The notes under the pieces are model-generated. The model was not told where the DNA came from. It ran no database searches and was given only the letters and a program-made list of their open reading frames with translations. Of a stretch of DNA of 64,000 bases, positions 1 through 8,658 are shown one piece after another. Source of the DNA: Gammaproteobacteria bacterium. GTDB taxonomy: Bacteria; Pseudomonadota; Gammaproteobacteria; Enterobacterales; Alteromonadaceae. A program made the position numbers and the translations under genes. The stretch covers positions 1 to 64,000 of the forward strand of contig JAHJZX010000012.1 in the NCBI GenBank assembly GCA_018826295.1, read 5' to 3'. Within the stretch, counting starts at the first letter, position 1, and each line of letters opens with the position of its first letter.

Positions 1-24
1 GTGCTTCTCATGATCAACCCCAAA

Positions 25-100
25 TGGTGGATTGTACTGGGTTCGAACCAGTGACCCCCGCCTTGTAAGGGCGGTGCTCTCCCAGCTGAGCTAACAATCC
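25..100 (-). tRNA. tRNA-Val (anticodon UAC), copy 1
   Basis: The reverse complement folds as a 76-nt tRNA. It has a GGATTGT/ACAATCC acceptor stem, A discriminator, encoded CCA end, a D-arm with AGCTGGGA, an anticodon stem CCGCC/GGGCGG-type with loop CTTACAA (anticodon TAC, reading GUA valine codons) and a T-arm with GGTTCGAACC. An identical copy follows after a 27-bp spacer. tRNA-Val genes lie next to gltX in E. coli as well, which supports the call. More copies may lie beyond the left edge. Confidence 0.97.
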
Positions 101-127
101 ATGGGAGTTTCAAACAATTTTAAATTT

Positions 128-203
128 TGGTGGATTGTACTGGGTTCGAACCAGTGACCCCCGCCTTGTAAGGGCGGTGCTCTCCCAGCTGAGCTAACAA
201 TCC
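128..203 (-). tRNA. tRNA-Val (anticodon UAC), copy 2
   Basis: Identical in sequence to the first tRNA-Val over its full 76 nt including CCA. It is the promoter-proximal copy of a leftward tandem array. The promoter should lie in the gap between this gene and gltX (204-402), which carries no convincing protein gene; the short open frame there has no coding features. Confidence 0.97.
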
Positions 204-402
204 ACGCTGTTTGATGGCGCTCATTATAGGGAGCATGAAAAAGCTGTCAACATTATTTTATGAAATCCGGTTTGCTTGCTGCATTATTAAACATTCTGCC
301 TTCGCTAAGGATAAAACAGCAGCAAAGGGCAGTGTATTGCGGGTGCATCCGGCGCAGGGCATTGTTACAATACGCGCAATATTGCACTGTGATGGATAAA
401 TT

Positions 403-1812
403 ATGTCTCTAGTTACCCGTTTTGCTCCAAGCCCAACTGGCTATTTGCATGTTGGTGGTGCCCGTACCGCGCTGTTTAGCTGGCTGTATGCCAGAAAAAA
501 TGGCGGTAAATTTATTCTGCGGATTGAAGATACTGATCTGGAGCGCTCTACTCAGGAATCTGTTGACGCTATTTTAGAGGGCATGAACTGGCTCGGGCTG
601 GATCACGATGAAGGCCCGTATTATCAAACCCAGCGCTTTGATTTATACAAAGAAGTGGTGGCGCAGCTTCTGGCCGACGGTAAAGCGTATAAATGCTTCT
701 GTACGGTAGAAGAAGTCGACGCCATGCGTGAAGCACAGATGGCGGCCGGCGAAAAGCCACGTTATAACGGCATGTGGCGTGAACGTAACGACCACCCAAC
801 CGATAAGCCTTATGTTATCCGTTTTAAAAACCCGCAAAGCGGCACTGTCGTCATTGACGACTTAATTAAAGGCAAAATTGAAATTGCCAACAGTGAATTA
901 GACGATTTAATTATTGCCCGCAGCGACGGTACGCCTACATACAATCTGACCGTCGTTGTCGATGACTGGAAAATGGGTATTACTCACGTGATCCGTGGCG
1001 ATGACCATGTGAATAACACGCCGCGGCAGATGAATATTCTGGCGGCACTGGGAGCCGACATTCCTAAGTATGCGCACGTGCCGATGATCCTTGGCGACGA
1101 TGGCAAGCGTTTATCTAAACGTCATGGCGCCGTAGGGGTTATGCAGTATCGGGATAACGGCTTTTTGCCTGAAGCGCTGCTAAATTATTTAGTCCGTTTG
1201 GGTTGGTCGCATGGTGATCAGGAAATATTCAGCAAAGATGAATTGATCCAGCTGTTTGACCTGGATAGCTGCAACCGGGCGCCATCAGCATTTAATACCG
1301 ACAAGCTGATATGGTTAAACCAGCATTATATGAAAACCCTGCCGCCAGAGCAGGTAGCGGCGCAACTACAGTGGCATATCGCCGAGCAGAAGTTGGATGT
1401 CAGCCAGGGCCCGGCCTTGACTGAAGTAGTTAAAGCGCAGGCCGAAAGGGTAAAAACACTTAAAGAAATGGTGCAAGTTAGTCGCTATTTCTATGAAGAC
1501 TTTAGTGAATTTGACGCTGAAGCGGCAAAGAAGCACTTACGCCCGGTAGCACTTGAGCCCTTGCAGGCTGTGCAAGCCAATTTAGCTGCGTTAGCTGATT
1601 GGACACAAGAGGCGGTGCATCAAGTGATTAACGCCACCGCCGAGCAGTTAGGTGTAGGCATGGGTAAAATTGGTATGCCGCTGCGTGTTGCCGTAACCGG
1701 TGGCGGCAATTCACCGGCGCTGGATATTACGCTGACGCTAATCGGTAAAGAGCGGACCTTGGCCAGGTTGCAGCTGGCGTTGGACTTTGTTGCAGCGCGC
1801 GCTGCCGAGTAA
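403..1812 (+). CDS. gltX: glutamyl-tRNA synthetase
   Basis: Attaches glutamate to tRNA-Glu in the cytoplasm using ATP (class Ic aminoacyl-tRNA synthetase). The 469-residue product has the usual length of bacterial GltX. The class I HIGH-type motif is near the N-terminus ([14 protein letters not shown], about residues 9-22) and the KMSKS-type loop is [12 protein letters not shown] at about residues 230-241. The C-terminal third is the helical anticodon-binding domain. The ATG start is directly followed by the conserved TRFAPSPTG opening of the family. The gene is monocistronic, divergent from the tRNA-Val pair, and followed by two hairpins. Very secure. Confidence 0.98.
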   Translation: MSLVTRFAPSPTGYLHVGGARTALFSWLYARKNGGKFILRIEDTDLERSTQESVDAILEGMNWLGLDHDEGPYYQTQRFDLYKEVVAQLLADGKAYKCFCTVEEVDAMREAQMAAGEKPRYNGMWRERNDHPTDKPYVIRFKNPQSGTVVIDDLIKGKIEIANSELDDLIIARSDGTPTYNLTVVVDDWKMGITHVIRGDDHVNNTPRQMNILAALGADIPKYAHVPMILGDDGKRLSKRHGAVGVMQYRDNGFLPEALLNYLVRLGWSHGDQEIFSKDELIQLFDLDSCNRAPSAFNTDKLIWLNQHYMKTLPPEQVAAQLQWHIAEQKLDVSQGPALTEVVKAQAERVKTLKEMVQVSRYFYEDFSEFDAEAAKKHLRPVALEPLQAVQANLAALADWTQEAVHQVINATAEQLGVGMGKIGMPLRVAVTGGGNSPALDITLTLIGKERTLARLQLALDFVAARAAE

Positions 1813-1823
1813 GTTAAACCGAT

Positions 1824-1875
1824 ATCCGGCTTGCGGCCAAATGCCGGATTTCTCAGCCCGTTAAACCGGGCTGAG
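1824..1875 (+). terminator. double hairpin downstream of gltX
   Basis: Two adjacent stems follow the gltX stop: ATCCGGC/GCCGGAT (1824-1830 with 1843-1849) and a perfect 9-bp CTCAGCCCG/CGGGCTGAG (1852-1860 with 1867-1875). There is no proper T-run after the second stem, so it may be an mRNA-end stabiliser or a weak terminator rather than a canonical intrinsic one. Confidence 0.5.
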
Positions 1876-1982
1876 TTACACTGCAACTGTTACAATCTTT
1901 CTCACGACAACAAACAACACTAATAAGTCGTAAGATATACAACTCATGGGTAAAGCTGGTTTAGGAGTAAGTTAGCGAGCTA

Positions 1983-2780
1983 ATGCGATTTTTCTTAATT
2001 GGTATCAGTATTGCGCTGATGCTTAGCCTGTATGGGGTACAGGCATCTGAGACGGAAGCGTTGCCAGACAGCGAAGAGCCGCTGCAACCTATTGGTTTTT
2101 TTGGCACGGTAACCGGCAGTGTTGAACTGGGGTTTTTGCTTACCTCTGGCAATACTGACGCCTTTGCTATTCGGGCGAATAGCGAGCTGGTGCACGATTT
2201 ACAATACTTTCGTAATAAATATCAGCTGCATAGCCTGATCCAAAAAAACAATGTGCTGGATAATAATGCCAATGAAAAACGCCGGGTAACCACTGCAAAC
2301 CGCTATGGTTTCTCCGGCCAGAGCAACTATAAGCTGGTGACAGGGCGTGAATCGATATTTGGCCGTGGCTCATACAGTTATGACCGATTTGGTGCTTTTC
2401 GTGAACAGGCTACGCTGGCTGCCGGTTATGGTAACCGTATGTATGAACAACTGGAAAGCTACCTGGATTTAGAAACCGGCCCGGGTTTTTCCTATCAGCG
2501 CAGTGCCGCCGGCAATAACAATAGTGGCGCCATCTGGTTTTTTGCTGCCAACATGGATTATGCATTGTTTGAAAACGTGCGCTTTCGTCAGACTCTGGAA
2601 GGCGCACTGTCGTTAAACGGTGAAAACTCCACGTTACTTAGCCGCAGCAGCATTACGGCGAAAATCATAGATAAACTGTCGATGCGGTTTAATTTTGTGC
2701 TGCGGCACAACTCGCGACCTGAAGGTGCACTGCGTAAAACGGATAGTGAAACTTCAGCTTCGTTGGTATACACCTTCTGA
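1983..2780 (+). CDS. DUF481 family outer-membrane protein
   Basis: A 265-residue exported protein of the DUF481 (YdiY-like salt-induced outer membrane protein) family. It has a typical N-terminal signal peptide (about residues 1-21, ending near VQAS). The GSVELGFLLTSGNTDAFAIR segment is the hallmark opening strand of DUF481 barrels. The remainder alternates polar and aromatic residues as expected of an outer-membrane beta-barrel, and the protein ends in a C-terminal aromatic (VYTF), the usual outer-membrane sorting signal. The function of the family is not established. The closest AGGAG lies about 15 nt before the ATG, so the start is only moderately certain. Confidence 0.85.
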   Translation: MRFFLIGISIALMLSLYGVQASETEALPDSEEPLQPIGFFGTVTGSVELGFLLTSGNTDAFAIRANSELVHDLQYFRNKYQLHSLIQKNNVLDNNANEKRRVTTANRYGFSGQSNYKLVTGRESIFGRGSYSYDRFGAFREQATLAAGYGNRMYEQLESYLDLETGPGFSYQRSAAGNNNSGAIWFFAANMDYALFENVRFRQTLEGALSLNGENSTLLSRSSITAKIIDKLSMRFNFVLRHNSRPEGALRKTDSETSASLVYTF

Positions 2781-2825
2781 TCGCGATAACGGCCTTACTT
2801 CAGCTGTTATGCCGCTGTGCAGCAG

Positions 2826-3815
2826 TTAGTTTACCAACTCATTGCCCGTGACGGTATTACTGGCAAACGCCAATAGGTTGTCGCTGGTGACCTGACAAAT
2901 TTCCTGTAAGGCTTCTTTGGTAAAAAACGCCTGATGGCCAGTGATTAGCACGTTAGGAAAGGTTAGCAGGCGTTTAAATATCTCATCATCAATCATTTGC
3001 TCGGATAAGTTTTCAAAAAATAAATCGGCTTCCTGCTCATATACATCCAGGCCCAGATAACCTATTTTGCGGTTTTTCAGGCCATCGATAACTGCTTTGC
3101 TGTCGATTAGCGCGCCGCGGCTGGTGTTAATCAGCATCACACCATCTTTCATGCTGCCAATACTGTAGTGATTAATCAGGTGTTTGGTATCGGGTGTTAG
3201 CGGGCAATGCAGGCTGATAATGTCGCTTTGCGCGTACAGCTCTGCCAGTGGTACGTAGCGAGCGCCCAGTTCAGTCAGTACGCTACTCGGTGCGATATCA
3301 TGACATAACAGCTGACACCCAAAACCATGCAGTATTCTGGCAGTCGCCTGGCCAATACGGCCGGTGCCGATTAAGCCAACGGTTTTGCCAAACAGGTTAA
3401 AGCCCAGCAGGCCGTCCAGGGCAAAGTTATCGTCACGTACTCTGTTGTAAGCTTTGTGCAGCTTGCGGTTTAAACACAGCATCATGCCTATGGTGTGCTC
3501 TGCCACTGCCTCAGGTGAGTAGGCCGGTACCCGGGCAATGCGAATGCCTAATGCTTTGGCAGTAGTTAAATCGACATTATTAAAGCCGGCACAGCGTAAC
3601 GCGACCATTTCAATGCCCATTTGCGATAACTGCTGCAGTACGGCGGCATTTAGCTCATCATTTACAAAGGCACACACTGCATGGCAACCGCTAGCAAGTT
3701 TAACGCTGTCGCTATTTAGCCTGGTTTCGTGGTAACTAAATTGAATACTGGTGTCGGCCCACTGGTTTAACCCGTCGCGGTCATACTTTTTGGCGCTGAA
3801 TACGGCAACTTTCAT
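2826..3815 (-). CDS. ldhA: D-lactate dehydrogenase (2-hydroxyacid dehydrogenase family)
   Basis: Reduces pyruvate to D-lactate with NADH during fermentation. The 329-residue length matches E. coli LdhA. The NAD-binding Rossmann motif GLIGTGRIGQ is near residue 150. The catalytic Arg lies in NTSRGALID, the Glu in DVYEQEADLFFEN and the His in ITGHQAFFT. The N-terminal MKVAVFSAKKYDRD is typical of the D-LDH subgroup rather than glycerate or phosphoglycerate dehydrogenases. It is transcribed leftward, convergent with the DUF481 gene. Substrate specificity is assigned from family resemblance. Confidence 0.92.
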   Translation of the reverse strand: MKVAVFSAKKYDRDGLNQWADTSIQFSYHETRLNSDSVKLASGCHAVCAFVNDELNAAVLQQLSQMGIEMVALRCAGFNNVDLTTAKALGIRIARVPAYSPEAVAEHTIGMMLCLNRKLHKAYNRVRDDNFALDGLLGFNLFGKTVGLIGTGRIGQATARILHGFGCQLLCHDIAPSSVLTELGARYVPLAELYAQSDIISLHCPLTPDTKHLINHYSIGSMKDGVMLINTSRGALIDSKAVIDGLKNRKIGYLGLDVYEQEADLFFENLSEQMIDDEIFKRLLTFPNVLITGHQAFFTKEALQEICQVTSDNLLAFASNTVTGNELVN

Positions 3816-3885
3816 GTTGGTTCTCCCATCTGTTGCCGTTTAGCTTAGCGCAAAGCTGCGGGCTGTATTTAGCGCTGGATCAAAG

Positions 3886-4365
3886 TTACAGCAATTCTTC
3901 AATAGCACCGGCTATGGCTGAAGGTTTAGTGCGGGGAGCATAGCGCTTTACCACATCGCCGTCTTTGTTTACTAAAAACTTAGTAAAATTCCATTTTATT
4001 GCGCGGGTTTTCATTAACCCTCTGGCACTGTCTTTTAGGTGCTCGAATAACGGTGAGGCATCGGGGCCGTTTACCATCAGCTTGGACATAACAGGAAAAC
4101 TCAGGCCGTAATTAAGTTGGCAAAACTGCTGAATATCAGTATCTGAACCCGGTTCCTGCCCACCGAACTGATTACAGGGAAAGGCCAGGATCAGCAAACC
4201 TTTGTCGTGGTACTGCTGATGTAACTGCTCCAGCTCTTTATATTGCGGCGTAAAACCACACTGACTGGCGGTGTTAACTATCAGCAATACCTTGCCACGA
4301 TACTGACTTAAATCCAGCTCGTTACCGGCAGCGTCTTTTACCTTGTACTGATGTACATTAGCCAT
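3886..4365 (-). CDS. glutathione peroxidase family protein (BtuE/Gpx-like)
   Basis: A thiol peroxidase that detoxifies hydrogen peroxide and lipid hydroperoxides, probably with thioredoxin as reductant as in other bacterial Cys-Gpx enzymes. The 159-residue protein has the catalytic Cys in NTASQCGFTPQY, the conserved Gln in FPCNQFGGQEPGS and the Trp-Asn pair in KWNFTKFLVN, which together form the Cys-Gln-Trp-Asn tetrad. The peroxidatic residue is an ordinary cysteine codon, not selenocysteine. It is leftward, upstream of ldhA with a 70-bp gap, so the two might be co-transcribed. Confidence 0.93.
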   Translation of the reverse strand: MANVHQYKVKDAAGNELDLSQYRGKVLLIVNTASQCGFTPQYKELEQLHQQYHDKGLLILAFPCNQFGGQEPGSDTDIQQFCQLNYGLSFPVMSKLMVNGPDASPLFEHLKDSARGLMKTRAIKWNFTKFLVNKDGDVVKRYAPRTKPSAIAGAIEELL

Positions 4366-4452
4366 GCGGATCCCTTATTTAAAATGCTTTTCATTGGGTA
4401 CGGAACTTTGTAAGCTTTGCGCCACAGTATGTCACAGATTTAAGTCATTAAT

Positions 4453-5334
4453 ATGTCAATTAATAGTGAGAATAAGGTCGCCTTTATTGGTCTGGGTGTA
4501 ATGGGTTACCCAATGGCGGGTTACCTGCAACAAAAAGGCTATCAGGTAACGGTGTACAACCGTACTACCGCCAAAGCGCAAAAGTGGGCCGCGCAGTACG
4601 GTGGTGCTTATGCGCAAACTCCCGCTCAAGCTGCTCAGGGCGCTACGCTGGTGTTTCTTTGTGTCGGCAACGACAATGATGTGCGCTCGGTAGTGTATGG
4701 CGAGCACGGCGTATTAACTGCTATGGCCGCGGGGGCTGTACTGATTGATCACACCACTGCGTCGGCAGACTTAGCCCGTGAACTGGCAGCTGCGGCTGGC
4801 GAAAAGGACGTAGGCTTTTTAGATGCACCGGTATCGGGTGGTCAGGCAGGTGCTGAAAACGGCGTGTTGACAGTGATGACAGGTGGTGAGTCCAGCGACT
4901 TTGCTAAAGCCGAAGCGGCGATAATGAGTTACTCGCGCTGCGCCAAGCTGTTAGGCCCGGCAGGCAGTGGCCAATTGGCGAAGATGGTCAATCAAATTTG
5001 TATTGCCGGTGTGGTGCAGGGGCTGGCCGAAGCACTTAACTTTGCGCAAAACGCCGGGCTTGATGGCGCAGCAGTGGTTGAGGTGATATCACAAGGCGCG
5101 GCATCATCCTGGCAGATGCAAAACCGCTCACTAACCATGCTGGATGGCAAATATGACTTTGGTTTTGCCGTAGACTGGATGCGTAAAGATTTAGGCATAG
5201 CGCTGAGTGAAGCGCGGCAAAATGGCAGCCATTTACCCTTAACCGCACTGGTAGATCAGTTTTACAGCGAAGTACAACAAATGGGCGGCGGCCGCTGGGA
5301 TACCTCCAGCTTGTTGGCGCGGTTAAAGCGTTAA
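4453..5334 (+). CDS. NAD(P)-dependent beta-hydroxyacid dehydrogenase (3-hydroxyisobutyrate dehydrogenase family)
   Basis: A 293-residue member of the 3-hydroxyisobutyrate/tartronate-semialdehyde/GLYR family. The Rossmann motif AFIGLGVMGYPMA is at about residues 10-22, the substrate loop is DAPVSGGQAGAENG and the catalytic Lys is in GSGQLAKMVNQ. It is a paralogue of the mmsB gene in the valine operon of this window but lies outside that operon, so its substrate is open: succinic semialdehyde reduction (GLYR/GarR-like) is as likely as 3-hydroxyisobutyrate. Its last 12 bp overlap the 3' end of the convergent RES toxin gene. Confidence 0.85.
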   Translation: MSINSENKVAFIGLGVMGYPMAGYLQQKGYQVTVYNRTTAKAQKWAAQYGGAYAQTPAQAAQGATLVFLCVGNDNDVRSVVYGEHGVLTAMAAGAVLIDHTTASADLARELAAAAGEKDVGFLDAPVSGGQAGAENGVLTVMTGGESSDFAKAEAAIMSYSRCAKLLGPAGSGQLAKMVNQICIAGVVQGLAEALNFAQNAGLDGAAVVEVISQGAASSWQMQNRSLTMLDGKYDFGFAVDWMRKDLGIALSEARQNGSHLPLTALVDQFYSEVQQMGGGRWDTSSLLARLKR

Positions 5335-5784
5335 ACGCGGATCAGGCAGAAAATCCAACTCAGTGCTACTGTCGATGCAAGCCTGGTAAGCGGTATGGGT
5401 TGGATTAAGCAGAATATTGCGCTCACGTGGTGCAATAACGCTGGGTACCGCTAACGCCAGACTGGCGTTCTGTGTCAGCCAGCTATCGCCAATACGTGCG
5501 GTGTCGATACTGGCCGGTTGCTGTTGCCAGTTAGCCGGCAAATTGGCTTGACTGAGTGACAGTACTTCGTCTGCAGTAATTGTTAATTGAAATAGCCGGT
5601 ATTGTTTAAGTGCAGTGCGATTATTTAAATGTACCAGCACTTCCAGTATGGCCAGCGCTTCAGAGCCGGCAGTATAAACACACAATTGACCTTTGCTGTT
5701 CCAACGTCCGCCATAAAGTTTTGCACCTTCACCATCAAATGCTTGTGCAGCCCATTTGTTATGCACTAAGCGATACAGTTGCAT
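5323..5784 (-). CDS. RES-domain toxin
   Basis: Toxin of a type II RES/Xre toxin-antitoxin pair. Characterised family members (for example MbcT and Pseudomonas Res) degrade cellular NAD+. The 153-residue protein carries the three residues that name the family: Arg in GGRWNSKG, Glu in ALAILEVLVH, and Ser in AVPSVIAPRERNILLNP, followed by the conserved NILLNP end. It is translationally coupled to the upstream antitoxin by a TGATG stop-start overlap. Its 3' end overlaps the neighbouring dehydrogenase gene by 12 bp. All key residues are present, so it is probably functional. Confidence 0.9.
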   Translation of the reverse strand: MQLYRLVHNKWAAQAFDGEGAKLYGGRWNSKGQLCVYTAGSEALAILEVLVHLNNRTALKQYRLFQLTITADEVLSLSQANLPANWQQQPASIDTARIGDSWLTQNASLALAVPSVIAPRERNILLNPTHTAYQACIDSSTELDFLPDPRLTL

Positions 5785-6233
5785 CAGGCAAAAACACCAT
5801 GTTCTAAGCGGCCAATTAAATCCAGTATCGCCTGGGTTTCAGCTGAGGTTGCCAGCATATCCAGCGGTGCTTTATCACCAAGGCCGTATACCGGCTCAGT
5901 AAGCCAACGTTTGGTTGCGGCCATATCGGTATCAAACAACGTATTCGCGGCGACTAACACGGTAGCAAAACGATGCAGCCGGTCGCTTTCTTCCTGGGTA
6001 AATTTACCCAGTTTTGCCCGCCTTGCCAAAGTAGCAGGGGCTAACTGGCAAACCTGTGCTAACTGCTTTTTATCCAGCATGGAGACTACAGACAGCTTAT
6101 CAAATACGCTGTAGCTAAATCCTTCATGTAGCGCCTGATACAATTTAGGCCCGCGCTCTGCAATACCAAGCTGTTGCCACAGATTTGGCGCAGTATAAAG
6201 GGTAGGAGTAAACTCACGAACTAAGGCTGTCAT
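5784..6233 (-). CDS. Xre/MbcA/ParS-type antitoxin (DUF2384)
   Basis: Antitoxin partner of the RES toxin. It should neutralise the toxin through its C-terminal region and repress the operon through its DNA-binding core. The 149-residue protein has the helix-turn-helix-like region around LDKKQLAQVCQLAPATLARR. It ends with the DUF2384 signature, including TLFDTDMAATKRWLTEPVYGLGDKAPLDM, given here in part, and ETQAILDLIGRLEHGVF. It is first in the two-gene operon, and a perfect palindrome lies just upstream of its ATG. Confidence 0.9.
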   Translation of the reverse strand: MTALVREFTPTLYTAPNLWQQLGIAERGPKLYQALHEGFSYSVFDKLSVVSMLDKKQLAQVCQLAPATLARRAKLGKFTQEESDRLHRFATVLVAANTLFDTDMAATKRWLTEPVYGLGDKAPLDMLATSAETQAILDLIGRLEHGVFA

Positions 6234-6242
6234 GATGCATCC

Positions 6243-6258
6243 AATATCAGTTGATATT
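6243..6258. promoter_or_regulatory. palindromic operator candidate of the RES/Xre operon
   Basis: AATATCA-GT-TGATATT is a perfect 7-bp inverted repeat 9 bp upstream of the antitoxin ATG. Type II antitoxins usually repress their own operons by binding such palindromes. The autoregulatory role is inferred from position and symmetry. Confidence 0.55.
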
Positions 6259-6290
6259 TAGAGAGGTTATCATGTGATTGTGGCGTGGTC

Positions 6291-6330
6291 AAAAAAACAG
6301 CGCCAAGATCATCACAATCTTAGCGCTGTT
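6291..6330 (-). terminator. intrinsic terminator of the leucine-catabolism operon
   Basis: On the minus strand a 14-bp stem (AACAGCGCTAAGAT with ATCTTGGCGCTGTT, one wobble or mismatch, 7-nt loop) is followed by a run of seven T. It lies 20 bp after the scoB stop and ends the leftward liu operon before the antitoxin gene. Confidence 0.85.
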
Positions 6331-6349
6331 CAGAGCTAAAAGCGGCAAC

Positions 6350-7009
6350 TTAGTTAAACACCATCTCCGGTATATCGCCGTCGATTACCAGCTTGCCGGC
6401 GGTTTTTTGTTTGATTTCGTCTACCGAAATTCCCGGTGCACGCTCTAACAGGTGAAAAGCGCCGTTACGTACTTCAAGTACGGCTAAGTCGGTGACGATT
6501 TTCTTCACACAGCCTACGCCAGTCAGCGGCAGCGTGCAGTCGGTTAGCAGTTTGCTGTTACCGTATTTGTCGGCGTGGGTCATGGTAACGATGATGTTTT
6601 GCGCACCCGCGACTAAATCCATCGCACCGCCCATGCCTTTAACCAGTTTGCCCGGGATCATCCAGCTGGCGATATTGCCGTTTTGGTCAACTTCAAAGGC
6701 GCCCAGTACGGTTAAATCAACATGGCCGCCGCGGATCATGGCAAAACTTTCGGCAGAGCTGAAAATCGCTGCGCCCTTAATAGCGGTGACGGTTTCTTTG
6801 CCGGCGTTAATCATGTCGGCGTCAATTTCGTCTTCCGTCGGGTAGGGGCCCATACCGAGCAAGCCGTTTTCTGATTGCAGCATCACTTCAATGCCGGCCG
6901 GCACATAGTTAGCCACCAAAGTCGGAATACCAATACCTAAGTTAACGTAGTAACCGTCTTGCAGCTCCTGCGCCACGCGCATGGCAACCTGTTCACGAGA
7001 TAAAGCCAT
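6350..7009 (-). CDS. scoB: 3-oxoacid CoA-transferase subunit B
   Basis: Beta subunit of succinyl-CoA:acetoacetate CoA-transferase. The complex moves CoA between succinyl-CoA and acetoacetate, so it can activate the acetoacetate released by HMG-CoA lyase. The catalytic Glu lies in [14 protein letters not shown]. The start is placed at the internal ATG ([11 protein letters not shown]), which has a perfect AGGAGG 8 nt upstream; the longer upstream frame lacks support and would run into scoA. The product has 219 residues, normal for the family. It is the last gene of the liu operon, 10 bp after scoA. Confidence 0.93.
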   Translation of the reverse strand: MALSREQVAMRVAQELQDGYYVNLGIGIPTLVANYVPAGIEVMLQSENGLLGMGPYPTEDEIDADMINAGKETVTAIKGAAIFSSAESFAMIRGGHVDLTVLGAFEVDQNGNIASWMIPGKLVKGMGGAMDLVAGAQNIIVTMTHADKYGNSKLLTDCTLPLTGVGCVKKIVTDLAVLEVRNGAFHLLERAPGISVDEIKQKTAGKLVIDGDIPEMVFN

Positions 7010-7019
7010 TGTTGCCTCC

Positions 7020-7721
7020 TTAACCTTGACGGACCATACGACGTTCAATGCGTTTTTCAAAGTTGCCTTTGATCACGCGCTGCACGTAAATACCCGGGGT
7101 GTGAATTTGTGATGGCTCCAGCTCGCCCGGCTCGACAATTTCTTCTACTTCAGCCACGGTAATTTTACCTGCAGTGGCCGCCATCGGGTTGAAGTTCATC
7201 GACGTGTGGCGAAACACCAGATTACCGTAGCGGTCGGCTTTCCAGGCGCGCACTATGGCAAAATCACCGGTGATAGACTCTTCCAGTACATAGTTACGGC
7301 CGTTTATTTCGCGGGTTTCTTTACCTTCCGCTACCGGCGTACCGTAGCCTGTGGCTGTAAAAAACGCGGGTATACCGGCACCGCCGGCACGCATTTTTTC
7401 GGCCAGTGTGCCTTGTGGTGTCAGTTCTACTTCCAGCTCGCCGCTGAGCAGTTGTTTTTCAAACAGGGCGTTTTCACCGACGTAAGAGGCAACCATTTTT
7501 TTGATTTGCTTATCTTCCAGCAGAATGCCCAAACCAAAACCATCCACACCGCAGTTGTTCGATACTACGGTGAGATCTTTGGTTTGCATTTTTTTGATCT
7601 GAGCAATTAATCCCTCAGGTATGCCGCATAAGCCAAAGCCACCGGCAATAACGGTCATGCCGTCCTGCAGGCCTGCCATGGCGTCTTCGTAGCTATGTAC
7701 GACTTTATTAAACCCTGCCAT
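7020..7721 (-). CDS. scoA: 3-oxoacid CoA-transferase subunit A
   Basis: Alpha subunit that pairs with the downstream beta subunit to form the acetoacetate:succinyl-CoA CoA-transferase. The 233-residue product has the glycine-rich CoA-transferase I signature [16 protein letters not shown] near residues 24-39 and the family segment [21 protein letters not shown] (here [17 protein letters not shown]). The position after HMG-CoA lyase fits the last step of leucine breakdown, linking acetoacetate to acetoacetyl-CoA, which the divergent thiolase can cleave. Confidence 0.93.
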   Translation of the reverse strand: MAGFNKVVHSYEDAMAGLQDGMTVIAGGFGLCGIPEGLIAQIKKMQTKDLTVVSNNCGVDGFGLGILLEDKQIKKMVASYVGENALFEKQLLSGELEVELTPQGTLAEKMRAGGAGIPAFFTATGYGTPVAEGKETREINGRNYVLEESITGDFAIVRAWKADRYGNLVFRHTSMNFNPMAATAGKITVAEVEEIVEPGELEPSQIHTPGIYVQRVIKGNFEKRIERRMVRQG

Positions 7722-7743
7722 TTTTAATCCTCTACGCGCTTTT

Positions 7744-8658
7744 TTAACTGTTAGTTTGCGTGCACTTGGCCTTTAGCGCCAATCCTACTTTAGAACTAGG
7801 CTGCTTCCCCAGCTTGTCGGTAATAAACCAGCCAGCTTTGGCCAGCGCAGTTAAATCGATACCGTGTGAAATGCCAAGCCCGTTCAGTAAATACACCACA
7901 TCTTCGCTGGCAACATTACCTGACGCGCCAGCGGCATAAGGGCAGCCGCCTAGTCCAGCAACAGCGCTGTCGATAACAGCGATACCGCGGCTTAGCGCCA
8001 CGTAAATATTGGTTAACGCCTGGCCGTAAGTGTCGTGAAAGTGTACAGCAAGCTTATCGGCCGGTACCATAGCGAGCACCGCATCCAGCATCGCATTCAC
8101 TTTATCCGGCGTACCCACGCCTATGGTATCGCCAAGCGAAATCTCGTAGCAGCCCATTTCCAGCAACGCTTTAGCCACCAAAGCCACTTCGGTTGGCGCG
8201 ACATCGCCCTGATAAGGGCAGCCAACCACGCAGGATACATAGCCACGCACCTTAATGCCGTCGGCTTTGGCTGCGTCTACCACAGGCGCAAAACGTTCCA
8301 GGCTTTCCGCAATGCTGCAGTTAATATTTTTCTGGCTGAAAGCTTCAGACGCTGCACCAAAAATCGCCACTTCAGTGGCACCGGCAGCTTTGGCTGCCTC
8401 ATAACCTTTTAAATTTGGCGTCAGTGCAGCGTAAGTGATACCGGCTTTGCGGTTAATACCAGCAAACACTTCAGCTGAGTCGGCCATTTGCGGCACCCAC
8501 TTGGGTGAGACAAAAGCACCGCTTTCAATGTAGCTATGGCCAGCATCGCTTAGCATATTGATCAGCGTGATTTTATCGCTGGCTGATACCGTGCTTTCGT
8601 TTTGCAAGCCATCACGCGGCCCGACTTCAACAAGGCGTACTTGCTTGGGAAAACTCAT
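7744..8658 (-). CDS. liuE: hydroxymethylglutaryl-CoA lyase
   Basis: Cleaves HMG-CoA to acetoacetate and acetyl-CoA, the last dedicated step of leucine catabolism. The 304-residue TIM-barrel protein has the metal- and substrate-binding start [12 protein letters not shown] (residues about 10-21), the HFHDTYGQA metal ligands and the C-terminal active-site loop [14 protein letters not shown] with the conserved Cys. Its ATG overlaps the liuD stop by 4 bp (ATGA), indicating translational coupling. Confidence 0.96.
   Translation of the reverse strand: MSFPKQVRLVEVGPRDGLQNESTVSASDKITLINMLSDAGHSYIESGAFVSPKWVPQMADSAEVFAGINRKAGITYAALTPNLKGYEAAKAAGATEVAIFGAASEAFSQKNINCSIAESLERFAPVVDAAKADGIKVRGYVSCVVGCPYQGDVAPTEVALVAKALLEMGCYEISLGDTIGVGTPDKVNAMLDAVLAMVPADKLAVHFHDTYGQALTNIYVALSRGIAVIDSAVAGLGGCPYAAGASGNVASEDVVYLLNGLGISHGIDLTALAKAGWFITDKLGKQPSSKVGLALKAKCTQTNS

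Noticed and set aside
211-399. Open frame between tRNA-Val and gltX
   Set aside because: No ribosome binding site, no family features, and it covers the expected promoter region of both flanking transcripts.
4453-5334. Second mmsB gene of valine catabolism
   Set aside because: It is a paralogue, but isolated from the operon; the substrate is therefore left open.
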